Below, piece after piece: positions 16,670 through 25,165 of a DNA stretch of 38,490 bases. Source of the DNA: Bacteroidales bacterium (GTDB taxonomy: Bacteria; Bacteroidota; Bacteroidia; Bacteroidales; VadinHA17); NCBI GenBank assembly GCA_025454755.1, contig JALONV010000016.1, positions 1 to 38,490 on the forward strand. The letters run 5' to 3'. The notes under the pieces were generated by a model. That model was not told the origin of the DNA. It searched no databases and was given only the letters and a program-made list of their open reading frames with translations. Numbering within the stretch: position 1 is the stretch's first letter; each line of letters opens with the position of its first letter. Position numbers and translations under genes: made by a program.

Positions 16670-17052
16670 AGTTTTCCCTGTTTGGTTAAGTTTTGCAATA
16701 TAAAGAATTGTACTCAACAATCTATTAATTATTATATGTGTCAGAAAATCTAACCTGATAATGCCTGAATTTTAACATAAATTAAGAATAAATATGAGGG
16801 AGAGATTATAACCTGATGGTGAATTCCTCAGCATGTAAATCCTGACCGGAACGGATGCTTTCTTGAGCAACTTTCACTGATAACATCACTAACACCGGAA
16901 GATATTCCGGAAGATTATTGTTTTCAAGAATATTATTCTTGTAAGTTTAATGAATCATACCATTATATGATAAATAATATCATTATATAACTTTATACAT
17001 GTTATTACTTAATATTATATAGTAAATATTAATTTTATATTATTATTTATAT
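16670..17052. other. AT-rich intergenic region without a gene
   Basis: About 380 bases separate the divergent propeller relic and asnB. I see no ORF with recognisable content. The right half is extremely AT-rich. A perfect hairpin CCGGAA-GATA-TTCCGG lies at 16895-16910. Promoters for both directions are expected here; only the asnB one is convincing. Confidence 0.6.
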
Positions 17053-17082
17053 TTTGAAAATCATAAATAACAATTAGCTTTG
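17053..17082 (+). promoter_or_regulatory. Bacteroidota-type promoter of asnB
   Basis: TTTG at 17053-17056 and TAGCTTTG at 17075-17082 match the -33 (TTTG) and -7 (TAnnTTTG) elements of the Bacteroidota housekeeping sigma factor, separated by 18 bases. Transcription would start near 17090 and leave a leader of about 37 bases before the asnB ATG. The match is exact at all defined positions but is only a sequence match. Confidence 0.55.
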
Positions 17083-17126
17083 CAGACTATATTTAAATAA
17101 TGGATTTTTATTAACAGAAAAGAAAT

Positions 17127-18794
17127 ATGTGCGGAATTGTAGGAGTTTTTGATCTGAAGGTTAACCATACCGAATTAAGGAGCAGTGTGCTGAAAATGTC
17201 GAAAAAACTCAGGCATCGCGGACCCGACTGGTCTGGAATCTTTTACTGCGAAAAGGCAATACTTGCCCATGAACGCCTTTCAATAGTTGATCCTCAATCG
17301 GGCAAACAGCCTTTATACAGCAAGGACGGGAATCTGGTACTTGCAGTGAACGGAGAGATTTACAATCACCAGGATATAAGAAACCGGTTTGAGGGCACTT
17401 ATGAATTCACAACTCACTCAGATTGTGAAGTCATACTTCCGCTATACAGGGAAAAAGGCCCTGCATTCCTTGAGGAAATGAACGGCATCTTCGCATTTGC
17501 ACTCTACGACAGGGAAAAGGATTGTTATCTGATCGCCCGTGATCATATTGGAATTGTACCTCTGTATATAGGTTGGGATCAGTTCGGGAATTTCTTTGTA
17601 GCCTCCGAACTTAAAGCTCTGGAAGGTGTCTGCAACAGGATCCAGGAGTTCCTGCCCGGGCATTATCTGTACAGCAGGGAAGGCGAGATAAAGAAATGGT
17701 ACCAGCGCGACTGGATGCAATATGAAGCTGTCGAAAAAAACGAAACATCGATCAGCGACCTCAGAGATGCAATGGAAGCTTCCGTTCACCGTCAGCTTAT
17801 GTCGGATGTTCCATATGGCGTGCTTCTGTCAGGAGGACTTGACTCCTCAATAGTATCTGCCGTTGCAAAGAAATTTGCCCCCAAAAGAATTGAAACGCAG
17901 GATAAGAGTGAAGCATGGTGGCCTCAGCTGCACTCGTTTGCAATTGGACTGGAAGGCTCACCCGACCTTGCATCGGCGCGAAAGGTCGCTGAACATATCG
18001 GAACAATACATCATGAAATAAACTTCACCGTGCAGGAGGGACTCGATGCTTTGCGGGACGTGATTTATCATATCGAAACATATGATGTTACAACTATCCG
18101 GGCTTCCACACCCATGTACCTTCTTGCCAGGGTCATTAAATCGATGGGAGTGAAGATGGTTCTTTCCGGAGAAGGAGCCGATGAGATTTTCGGAGGTTAC
18201 CTCTATTTCCATAAAGCTCCGGATCCGAAGGCATTTCATGAAGAGACAGTGAGAAAGCTTAGTAAACTGCATCTCTACGACTGCCTCAGGGCAAACAAAT
18301 CTCTTGCAGCATGGGGCGTCGAAGGCCGGGTACCGTTCCTTGACAAGGAATTCATGGATGTGGCCATGCGCCTCAATCCGAAAGACAAAATGATCACAAA
18401 AGATAAAATGGAAAAATGGGTTCTCAGAAAAGCATTCGAGGATTATCTCCCTCCCACCATTGCCTGGCGCCAGAAAGAACAGTTTTCTGACGGCGTAGGG
18501 TACAGCTGGATAGACACTCTCAGGGCGCTGGCATCGAAAGAGGTCTCTGATGAACAGCTTAAAAATGCAAAGTACCGCTTCCCGATAAATCCTCCGATGT
18601 CGAAGGAGGAATACTTTTACAGAACGATCTTTGCTGAGCATTTCCCCTCAGATTCAGCAGCATCATGCGTGCCTTCAGTTCCATCGGTGGCATGCAGCAC
18701 TGCTGAAGCCCTTGCCTGGGATGAATCATTTAAAAATATGATTGATCCATCAGGAAGGGCAGTTAAAAGCATTCATATCGATTCATATAAATAG
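17127..18794 (+). CDS. asnB: Asparagine synthetase B, glutamine-hydrolysing
   Basis: The 555-residue protein has the same length as E. coli AsnB. It begins MCGIVGVFD, where Cys2 becomes the N-terminal nucleophile of the class II glutaminase domain (residues 2 to about 200) after Met removal. The glutamine-site motif NGEIYNH is at 75-81. The synthetase domain has the ATP pyrophosphatase loop LSGGLDSS (SGGLDS at 235-240) and the SGEGADEIFGGY motif. It makes asparagine from aspartate, glutamine and ATP in the cytoplasm. It is monocistronic by context, with its own promoter upstream and a converging gene downstream. Confidence 0.96.
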   Translation: MCGIVGVFDLKVNHTELRSSVLKMSKKLRHRGPDWSGIFYCEKAILAHERLSIVDPQSGKQPLYSKDGNLVLAVNGEIYNHQDIRNRFEGTYEFTTHSDCEVILPLYREKGPAFLEEMNGIFAFALYDREKDCYLIARDHIGIVPLYIGWDQFGNFFVASELKALEGVCNRIQEFLPGHYLYSREGEIKKWYQRDWMQYEAVEKNETSISDLRDAMEASVHRQLMSDVPYGVLLSGGLDSSIVSAVAKKFAPKRIETQDKSEAWWPQLHSFAIGLEGSPDLASARKVAEHIGTIHHEINFTVQEGLDALRDVIYHIETYDVTTIRASTPMYLLARVIKSMGVKMVLSGEGADEIFGGYLYFHKAPDPKAFHEETVRKLSKLHLYDCLRANKSLAAWGVEGRVPFLDKEFMDVAMRLNPKDKMITKDKMEKWVLRKAFEDYLPPTIAWRQKEQFSDGVGYSWIDTLRALASKEVSDEQLKNAKYRFPINPPMSKEEYFYRTIFAEHFPSDSAASCVPSVPSVACSTAEALAWDESFKNMIDPSGRAVKSIHIDSYK

Positions 18795-18863
18795 ACATTT
18801 TTACTACATTATTATTTTAACTGACAGATTCGCATCAGACAATAGATCCTTAATTTGTTCTTA

Positions 18864-19250
18864 TCATTGTTTTTTACTCAGAAGCCACTTCTCTGCATCA
18901 CTGACTGTTGAAAACACTGCGACGGGTGCGCATCTGTTTAATGCAACAGTCTCCGCAAAGTCCATTAAATCCCCTTTGGCATTCATATCAACGTAAGCCA
19001 TCGATTTAAGATAGCCCTGTAATATGCAACTGGTATCTGATACAATCTGATAAACATCCATTGCACCAAGACGTGGCCCATCCAGATGCTCTTCTATTAA
19101 AACCCGTCTGAAATTCCTGGATTTGCATTCCAGTACGACTTCCTTCAGGTATGATTCAACATTAGTTTTATTGTTTATTCCAGTAACAACCACATGCAAG
19201 TAGCTTACTTTTGACTGAAATGTTAATTTGTACGAACCTGGCATTACCAT
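18864..19250 (-). CDS. STAS-like (SpoIIAA-type) domain protein, unknown role
   Basis: The 128-residue soluble protein has alternating strands and helices like a SpoIIAA/STAS fold, with the pattern KSRNFRRVLIEEHLDGPRL followed by a helix and AYVDMNA. The final segment APVAVFSTVSDAEKWLLSK is typical of Bacteroidota proteins in which a STAS-like domain ends with an xDAxxWL helix. No catalytic motif is visible. Such proteins are usually regulatory or of unknown function. It converges with asnB. The Met-Val-Met start offers two possible initiation codons (19250 and 19244). Confidence 0.65.
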   Translation of the reverse strand: MVMPGSYKLTFQSKVSYLHVVVTGINNKTNVESYLKEVVLECKSRNFRRVLIEEHLDGPRLGAMDVYQIVSDTSCILQGYLKSMAYVDMNAKGDLMDFAETVALNRCAPVAVFSTVSDAEKWLLSKKQ

Positions 19251-19374
19251 TTTTTCCTCCTGCTTTTAAAATGCAATCTATAATTAGTAATGTTAAAAGT
19301 CAAATTTTTTTGAGGTGTTTCTGATTAAAAATCATAATTTTAAACCAGGCGTAAATCTTAAAAATCTGTAAAAG

Positions 19375-19458
19375 ATGGAGAAAAAGAATGACTATGCCTG
19401 GAATATTATTCTGTGGCTGATCTTATTTCTTGTTTTCGGAATTATAATCATTACCTGA
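19375..19458 (+). CDS. Predicted 27-residue single-helix membrane peptide
   Basis: From ATG 19375 to TGA 19458 the frame encodes a short polar head, MEKKNDYAWN, and one continuous hydrophobic helix that runs almost to the C-terminus. AGATGG precedes the ATG after a run of A, with no strong ribosome site. The stop lies 3 bases before the ATG of the sulfatase relic, so it could have been a leader or small partner of that gene. I do not recognise it. The clean charge-then-helix pattern supports a real small protein, but ORFs this short arise by chance. Confidence 0.35.
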   Translation: MEKKNDYAWNIILWLILFLVFGIIIIT

Positions 19459-19461
19459 AAC

Positions 19462-20025
19462 ATGAAACCTTCAACCTCTTGTCTTCTCTTTATCTCTCTT
19501 GCAGCTGCCGGATGTTCTCAGCCTGCTAAAAACAAGCCTCTGCCAAATATTGTTTTTATTCTTGCCGATGATCTGGGCTACGGAGATCTTAGCTGTTATG
19601 GTTCAACCAGCCTTAGTACTCCTAATATCGACGGGATTGCAGCCCATGGATTGTGGTTTGCGAATGCCCATAGCACATTAGCAATAAGTACCCCTTCGCC
19701 ATATTCTCTTCTAACCGGTGAATATGCATGGCGTAGAAAGGAAACTGGCGTCATGACAGGAAAATCAAAATCGGACCGCGACTGGGTGGTCGAACATTCA
19801 TCAAATGGAAGATTGTCATTGATAAAAGGCTACTGGAAATATATTGAACCGGGTCCAGGGGTAAAGATAAATGCTAACACCAATACTGAGACCGTAAATG
19901 ATCCTTTGCCCCGGCTTTACAATTTAAAAACCGATTTGGGAGAGAAGAATAATGTAGCTGTCGAAAATCCTGCTATTGTTAAGGAATTAACAGATCTGCT
20001 TCAAATAATAAAAGAAAATAAATGA
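19462..20025 (+). pseudogene. Internally deleted sulfatase lipoprotein with damaged active site
   Basis: The 187-residue frame has a lipoprotein signal (LAAAGC, Cys18), the sulfatase metal motif ILADDLGYGD (Asp36, Asp37) and the strand PNIDGIAAHG. The formylglycine signature reads STPSPYSLLTGEY (from Ser76), where the invariant Arg of C/S-x-P-x-R is replaced by Pro80, one base change from CGA to CCA. Right after ETGVMTG (about residue 100) the sequence jumps to VVEHSSNGRLSLIKGYWKYI, which belongs near the end of a sulfatase of about 500 residues. So some 300 residues have been lost in frame. Loss of the Arg and most of the fold means no sulfatase activity. The parent belonged to a Ser-type S1 subfamily like its two neighbours. 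Confidence 0.82.
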
Positions 20026-20026
20026 C

Positions 20027-20083
20027 GTACAGCGCTGGCGCGGATTTGCAATCCGTGTACTTGCTCGCTTGTAATCCGTGCCA
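20027..20083. repeat. Intergenic palindromic repeat (GCGGATT/AATCCG type)
   Basis: TGGCGCGGATT (20036-20046) can pair with AATCCGTGCCA (20073-20083) with one G-T mismatch, and also with a nearer AATCCGTG (20050-20057). A GTAC at 20027-20030 pairs with GTAC at 20057-20060. The two alternative partners make competing hairpins. Similar CGGATT...AATCCG palindromes are, as far as I recall, dispersed between genes in many Bacteroidota. It lies between the sulfatase relic and the intact sulfatase. Confidence 0.5.
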
Positions 20084-20100
20084 GAATAAAATATTATAAT

Positions 20101-21777
20101 ATGCTCAAAATTAAACCAATTCTTCTAACAGGTTTTGCATCGTTGCTGGTTACTGGCATTGCCGGACAACAATCACAGAAACGCCCCAACATCCTCTGGA
20201 TATCAACAGAAGATATGAGCCCTCACCTGGGATGTTATGGCGATAAAGTGGCAAAAACACCTAATATTGACAGGCTCGCATCACAGGGCATTCGGTATAC
20301 AAATGTCTACACTACGGCAGCCATCAGTGCACCATGCAGGGCCGGCATTATTACAGGCATGTACCAGACATCTATAGGCTGCATGCATATGAGAACAACA
20401 TCTTACCGACGGTCGGCTGATAATCCTTTGCAGTTTACTGCCGTTCCTCAACATTACGTAAAAGCTTTTACCGAATACATGAGAGCCGCCGGTTACTATT
20501 GCACAAACAATTCAAAAACCGATTATCAGTTCGCAAAAGATCCGGTTCCTGCCAGCATCTGGGATGAATGCAGTAAAAGTGCTCATTACCGTAACAGACC
20601 CGATAAAAACCAGCCTTTCTTTGCAGTATTTAACTGGATTGGTACACATGAGAGTCAGAACTGGGATATTTCTAAAGTTAAAACTGACCCAAAACAAGTT
20701 AATGTCCCTCCATATTATCCTGATAATGAAATAATAAGGAAGACCCTCGCAAAAATGTACGACAATATTGCCCGTCTCGATTCTGTGGTTGGTGCTCTTC
20801 TTAGGGAGCTTGAAAAGGAAGGGGAACTTGATAATACGATCATCTTCTTCTGGGGAGATCATGGAGACGGGTTGCCCAGAGCAAAAAGATGGCTTTATGA
20901 TTCCGGACTGAATATCCCGCTTATAATCAAATGGCCCGATAAGTCCAATTCAGGGTATGTTGATGACCGGCTCATAAGCTCAATTGATTTTGGACCAACG
21001 GTATTGTCTCTTGCCGGTATTCCAGTCCCTGCCCACATGCAGGGAAAGCCATTTCTCGGTAAGCAGGCGGTCCCTCCAAGGAATGCTGCTTTCGCAGCGC
21101 GAGACAGGGTGGATGAGTCGTATGATATGATAAGATCTGTACGTACAAAAGATTACCTGTACATCCGAAATTATTATCCAAATGAGCCATTTGCAATATG
21201 GGTGCCCTATCTGAGTAACATGCCCATTTATAAGGAGATGCTAAGGCTCGATGCTGAAGGAAAACTTGCCGGGCCGCAGAAATCATGGATGGCTTATTCA
21301 CGTCCTCCGGAAGAACTGTATGATGTCAAGGCTGATCCTTTCCAGATCAATAATATCATCAATGATCCAAAATATACAGCTGTTCTCGGGGAGCTAAGGG
21401 ATAGGCAAAAAGAATGGACTCTCGAAACAGGAGACATGGGCCATCTGAACGAACCCGAGATGATCGAACAGATGTGGCCGGGTGGTATTCAGCCGGTTAC
21501 TGATATGCCTTACTTCATTATCAATTCATCAGAAGACCGGGCCTCAAAAAACTATCGCACCGGAGGAGAGTATACTTGTCCGATGACATTAGGATTCTAT
21601 TGCCCTACCCATGGTGCATCTATGGTCTATGCATTTGAAGAAAGAAATAATCCTCACTGGCTTCTTTACACAGGCCCGCTGAATCTTAAGCCTGGAACAT
21701 ACAACATCCGTGTTAAGGCAGTGCGGTATGGATACAAAGAGAGTGAGGAGCTTAAAGGTTCATTTGAAATAAAATAG
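20101..21777 (+). CDS. Secreted Ser-type S1 family sulfatase
   Basis: The 558-residue protein has a signal peptide ending GIAGQ, then the metal-binding start ILWISTEDMSPHLGCYG (Glu37, Asp38) and TPNIDRLASQGI. The active site is ISAPCRAGIITG: Ser76 is the residue to become formylglycine and Arg80 completes S-x-P-x-R. A late metal motif FFWGDHGDG lies near residue 250. Ser at the first position means maturation by an anSME-type enzyme, and one is encoded in this window. Compared with typical sulfatases it has an extra C-terminal beta domain of about 100 residues (from about 460). It releases sulfate from a glycan in the periplasm; the exact S1 subfamily and substrate cannot be fixed by eye. Confidence 0.92.
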   Translation: MLKIKPILLTGFASLLVTGIAGQQSQKRPNILWISTEDMSPHLGCYGDKVAKTPNIDRLASQGIRYTNVYTTAAISAPCRAGIITGMYQTSIGCMHMRTTSYRRSADNPLQFTAVPQHYVKAFTEYMRAAGYYCTNNSKTDYQFAKDPVPASIWDECSKSAHYRNRPDKNQPFFAVFNWIGTHESQNWDISKVKTDPKQVNVPPYYPDNEIIRKTLAKMYDNIARLDSVVGALLRELEKEGELDNTIIFFWGDHGDGLPRAKRWLYDSGLNIPLIIKWPDKSNSGYVDDRLISSIDFGPTVLSLAGIPVPAHMQGKPFLGKQAVPPRNAAFAARDRVDESYDMIRSVRTKDYLYIRNYYPNEPFAIWVPYLSNMPIYKEMLRLDAEGKLAGPQKSWMAYSRPPEELYDVKADPFQINNIINDPKYTAVLGELRDRQKEWTLETGDMGHLNEPEMIEQMWPGGIQPVTDMPYFIINSSEDRASKNYRTGGEYTCPMTLGFYCPTHGASMVYAFEERNNPHWLLYTGPLNLKPGTYNIRVKAVRYGYKESEELKGSFEIK

Positions 21778-21791
21778 AAATAGGGAAGCTT

Positions 21792-21828
21792 GGGGATTGG
21801 GGCCTGGGGCTTGGGGCTTGGGGCTTGG
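21792..21828. repeat. G-rich 7-bp tandem repeat, left flank of four-helix-bundle gene
   Basis: Five GGGG runs begin every 7 bases (21792, 21799, 21806, 21813, 21820), most in the unit GGGGCTT, followed by a final GG. The three-base spacers make this a canonical G-quadruplex pattern on the plus strand. It lies 14 bases after the sulfatase stop and about 60 bases before the four-helix-bundle ATG. Confidence 0.8.
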
Positions 21829-21890
21829 ATTATAGTTTGTGAATTAAACAGTGACAACGAAATAATTTTTAAACTTAACAACCATTGACA

Positions 21891-22253
21891 ATGGCAGATT
21901 TTAGATTTGAAGAATTTGACATCTGGAAAGAAGCGATTAAAATTTCAGATAAACTTTTTGACTATGCTGATAAAGCTGAAGAAAGTAAATTCTTTAAATT
22001 CTCTGAGCAACTTAGGTCATCTGCAATGAGTATTTCTAATAATATTGCTGAAGGGTCTGGTTCATTTTCTGATAAAGAATTTTCTAGTTTCCTTAATATA
22101 TCAAGAAGATCTGTTTTCGAATGTGCTAATATTATACACATCTACCTCAGCAGGAATATTATTAGTTCTGATGAAAAGAAACAAATATTTCCACAGCTCA
22201 TATCTTTAAGCAAGAAAATAACCAACTTTCGAAAATCACTACTTAAGCCCTGA
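21891..22253 (+). CDS. Four-helix-bundle protein (23S rRNA intervening-sequence protein family)
   Basis: The protein has 120 residues from the ATG at 21891. Its layout matches the S23/IVP four-helix-bundle family: FEEFDIWKEAIKISDKLF in helix 1, then FFKFSEQLRSSAMSISNNIA and EGSGSFSDKEFSSFLNISR. The signature SxSNNIAEGSGr.s..EF..FL is well preserved. The family was first found in insertions within 23S rRNA genes but is mostly free-standing in Bacteroidota; its molecular function is not established. A TTG at 21885 is in frame, but the ATG is preferred because family members start MxDFRFExxDIW. The gene interrupts a run of sulfatase genes and is bracketed by inverted G-rich 7-bp repeats, which suggests it arrived as a unit. 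Confidence 0.88.
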   Translation: MADFRFEEFDIWKEAIKISDKLFDYADKAEESKFFKFSEQLRSSAMSISNNIAEGSGSFSDKEFSSFLNISRRSVFECANIIHIYLSRNIISSDEKKQIFPQLISLSKKITNFRKSLLKP

Positions 22254-22285
22254 TAATCCCAGGAATATGCCTGTAACTATCAATA

Positions 22286-22369
22286 CCATGCCCCATGCTC
22301 CATGCGCCATGCTCCATGCCCCTTGCTCCATGCCCCATGCCCCATGCCCCATGCCCCATGCTCCTTGCC
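22286..22369. repeat. C-rich 7-bp tandem repeat, right flank of four-helix-bundle gene
   Basis: About eleven 7-base units of the type CCCCATG or CTCCATG, with CGCCATG, CCCCTTG and CTCCTTG variants, fill the space between the four-helix-bundle stop and the next sulfatase. The minus strand reads GGGGCAT repeats, again G4 runs with three-base spacers. It is thus inverted relative to the left GGGGCTT array and shares its 7-base period. Confidence 0.85.
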
Positions 22370-22399
22370 TTTAGCATCCTTAAATAAACAATACAACCC

Positions 22400-23965
22400 A
22401 TGAAACCAAACTTCAATCTCACAATTATTTTAGGATTATCCGCTACTGCTTTTTCCTGTACAAACCCTGGTGCAGGAAGAAATGAACAGCCGAATATTGT
22501 TTATATTATGAGCGACGACCATGCCTGGCAGGCCATCAGCGCTTATGGCGGCATATTGAAAGATCTTGCGCCAACACCTAATATTGATCGTATTGCGATG
22601 AACGGCATGCGCTTCGACAGATGTCTGGTGACAAACTCCATTTCCGGACCCTGTCGTGCAGTTGTTCTCACCGGCAAATACAGTCACCTGAACGGATTTG
22701 TTAAAAATGAAGGACAATCGCCATTTGACGGCTCCCAGCAGACTTTCCCGAAACTTCTCCAGAAAGCAGGCTACACAACTGCAATGATTGGCAAATGGCA
22801 TTTGGGCTCTGATCCGACTGGATTTGATTACTGGGATATTCTTCCCGGGCAGGGAAATTACTATAATCCTGATTTTATTACTGCAGCAGGACGCCAAAGG
22901 GAAGAAGGCTATGTGACTGACCTCATTACTGAAAAGTGCATCAAATGGCTAGGAAATGTAAAGAACAGCGGCAAACCGTTCATGCTGATGATGCATCATA
23001 AGGCACCTCACCGCGAATGGCAGCCGGGACCACATGAATTAACACTCTACAAGGATGTTACTTTCCCTGAACCTGCAACACTGTTTGATGATTATTCCGG
23101 AAGAGGGACAGCTGTGAACTCGCAGGATATGACTATTTCGAAAACCATGAGACTGGTTGAAGACAATAAGCTTTATAAGGATCCTAAAGCGCCTAAAAAT
23201 GCCGGACTGAACAGGATGAATGCGGAACAGGCTGCAGCATGGGACTCCGTCTATAATCCCATTATAAGGCAATTCTATAAAGCAACGCCTGAAGGAGATG
23301 ACCTCGTAAAATACAAATACCAGAGATATCTTCAGGATTACCTTGCCTGTATTGCTGCCGTGGATAAGAGTGTGGGAGAAGTGCTCGATTTTCTTAAGGA
23401 GAGCGGACTCGACAAAAATACTATTGTCATCTATGCATCTGACCAGGGATTTTATCTTGGCGAACATGGCTGGTTTGACAAGCGTTTTATTTTTGAGGAA
23501 TCATACCGCACTCCTTTGCTGATCCAATGGCCCGGCGTCACAAAACCCGGCTCAATAAACGCAGATATTGTTTCGAATCTCGATTTTGCTGAAACAATGC
23601 TTGATATGGCAGGTGTGGAGATCCCCTCAGACATGCAGGGCAGGAGCATGGTGCCGGTTTTGAAGGGCAGAACTCCGTTAAACTGGAGAAATGAACATTA
23701 TTATCATTATTACGAGTACCCCGGTTCACACTCAGTTAAGCGTCATTATGGGATCAGCAACGACAGATTTAAGCTTGTACATTACTATTATAATATAGAT
23801 GAGTGGGAGCTCTATGACCGGCAGATAGATCCCCTGGAGCTTAAGAACTACTATAACGATCCCGCATATGCTGATGTAAAGGCAAAGCTGCACAAACATC
23901 TGGATAAGCTTATGACCAAATATGGTGACAGCGAGGAACTTGCCAGATCATTTCTGCCTGATTAG
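22400..23965 (+). CDS. Lipoprotein Ser-type sulfatase, probably GlcNAc-6-O-sulfatase-like (S1_11)
   Basis: The 521-residue protein has a lipoprotein signal (SATAFSC, Cys20), the metal motif IVYIMSDDHAWQAISAYG (Asp39, Asp40) and TPNIDRIAMNGM. The active site is NSISGPCRAVVLTGKYSH: Ser82 is the formylglycine residue and Arg86 follows. Further conserved parts are MIGKWHLG, MMHHKAPHREWQPGP and IYASDQGFYLGEHGWFDK. The HAWQAISAYG and NSISGPCR segments resemble the S1_11 group that contains N-acetylglucosamine-6-O-sulfatases; this assignment is from memory of the family. Maturation needs the anSME encoded at 30-31.3 kb. The 14-base gap to the converging TPR gene leaves little room for a terminator. 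Confidence 0.92.
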   Translation: MKPNFNLTIILGLSATAFSCTNPGAGRNEQPNIVYIMSDDHAWQAISAYGGILKDLAPTPNIDRIAMNGMRFDRCLVTNSISGPCRAVVLTGKYSHLNGFVKNEGQSPFDGSQQTFPKLLQKAGYTTAMIGKWHLGSDPTGFDYWDILPGQGNYYNPDFITAAGRQREEGYVTDLITEKCIKWLGNVKNSGKPFMLMMHHKAPHREWQPGPHELTLYKDVTFPEPATLFDDYSGRGTAVNSQDMTISKTMRLVEDNKLYKDPKAPKNAGLNRMNAEQAAAWDSVYNPIIRQFYKATPEGDDLVKYKYQRYLQDYLACIAAVDKSVGEVLDFLKESGLDKNTIVIYASDQGFYLGEHGWFDKRFIFEESYRTPLLIQWPGVTKPGSINADIVSNLDFAETMLDMAGVEIPSDMQGRSMVPVLKGRTPLNWRNEHYYHYYEYPGSHSVKRHYGISNDRFKLVHYYYNIDEWELYDRQIDPLELKNYYNDPAYADVKAKLHKHLDKLMTKYGDSEELARSFLPD

Positions 23966-23979
23966 AATGCCGGCTTTAT

Positions 23980-25092
23980 TTATTCGTCGAAGGTAATCTT
24001 CTTGAAATCGACCAGATCCATTCCTTTACGGCGGTTTGCTTTTCTTTCATGCTTATCTTCTGATTCATTTGCGGTGCGGCTTAAACCGAAATATCCATAA
24101 GCGGCATATTCATTGCCGTATGCACTGAATATAGCAAGCTTGTTGATGCCTCTCTGATAATGATCCCGGGCCAGAGTATAATTATGATATTTCTTCTCCT
24201 GAATTATCCCTCTGAATATATCTCTTACGGCTAAATAGAATGCGTTGCTTCCTTCCCGTCGGTTTTCAGACATGAGTTCCTCGGCTTCCTCATATTGCTT
24301 CAGTAGCAATAGATTCTTGATATAATATACTTTAAACAAAGGATTTGATGGATACTCTTCAGCCAGCTTCCTTGAATAGGGTAGTGCTGCGTCAAAATTT
24401 GTCTCAAAATTCATTCTTATCCAATAGAGTAAAGATATAGCCTCAGCCCTTAGTGCCATTGACTTTTTACCACATATCTCAAGCTGCTGCAATCCTTTTT
24501 CCATATCTCCGTTGGGAAAAAGAAAAGCAACGGTTTTATAAACAGGGTAGACCTTTGGATATGCTTCCCTGTAATAATTATAAACCCCGGTGAAATAGTA
24601 AAAATCAGGATATGCGGAAGCGAATGAAAAGGAACGCATCAGTGGTCTGTAGGTGCTTGTAACCAGGGGTACCACATCACCGCTCAGATCGTTATCTGAC
24701 ATAAACAAAAGCAGTAATCCACGGGCGCAGATATTCGCCAGAAGGTATTCAGCTTCGTAAACCTGCGAGGGATATACTTTCTTGTCACTTTGTTCTATGC
24801 ATGTCCGCATTTCGGATTCAAATTGAATGCGTTCAGAAGAGTTAGGGATAAGAGGAAAATTCTCCCAGTATATCTTCATCCCGTTATAAAGATGTAAAAC
24901 AGGATGCTCAGGATAAAGTTCTTTAATTGCATCATACGCCATCGTCGCTCCTTCAAATTCAAGGTTGTAGATATTGTGCATACCTCCGGTTATGATATTT
25001 ATTGCTGCACTATCCTTAAGTATCTGAGTCTTTGACTCCATTGAGATAAGGCAGATAGCTGCAACTGGAATGCATTTGAGAAGGAATCTCAT
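23980..25092 (-). CDS. Exported TPR-like helical repeat protein, unknown function
   Basis: The 370-residue protein starts with a signal peptide (about residues 1-23, ending SKTQ) and is then almost entirely helical with TPR-like pairs, for example AYDAIKELYPEHPVLHLYNG and SRKLAEEYPSNPLFKVYYIK. The xxYPxxPxx turns are typical of tetratricopeptide units. No enzymatic motif is seen. Bacteroidota encode many such periplasmic TPR proteins without known role. It is divergent from the PNPOx-fold gene, with 73 bases between the two starts, and so may share a control region with it. Confidence 0.75.
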   Translation of the reverse strand: MRFLLKCIPVAAICLISMESKTQILKDSAAINIITGGMHNIYNLEFEGATMAYDAIKELYPEHPVLHLYNGMKIYWENFPLIPNSSERIQFESEMRTCIEQSDKKVYPSQVYEAEYLLANICARGLLLLFMSDNDLSGDVVPLVTSTYRPLMRSFSFASAYPDFYYFTGVYNYYREAYPKVYPVYKTVAFLFPNGDMEKGLQQLEICGKKSMALRAEAISLLYWIRMNFETNFDAALPYSRKLAEEYPSNPLFKVYYIKNLLLLKQYEEAEELMSENRREGSNAFYLAVRDIFRGIIQEKKYHNYTLARDHYQRGINKLAIFSAYGNEYAAYGYFGLSRTANESEDKHERKANRRKGMDLVDFKKITFDE

Positions 25093-25165
25093 GGTTTTGT
25101 TTCAATATACTAAAATACACAATTATGATGGTTTTATTATTAAGTATTATTTTTACAATAAAAAG

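Noticed and set aside
17958-18641. 227-codon ORF on the minus strand inside asnB
   Set aside because: It lies wholly antisense to a highly conserved enzyme gene and its translation is rich in Cys, His and Arg with no family resemblance.
22286-22369. CRISPR-like array
   Set aside because: The unit is 7 bases with no spacers and no cas genes; it is a simple tandem repeat.
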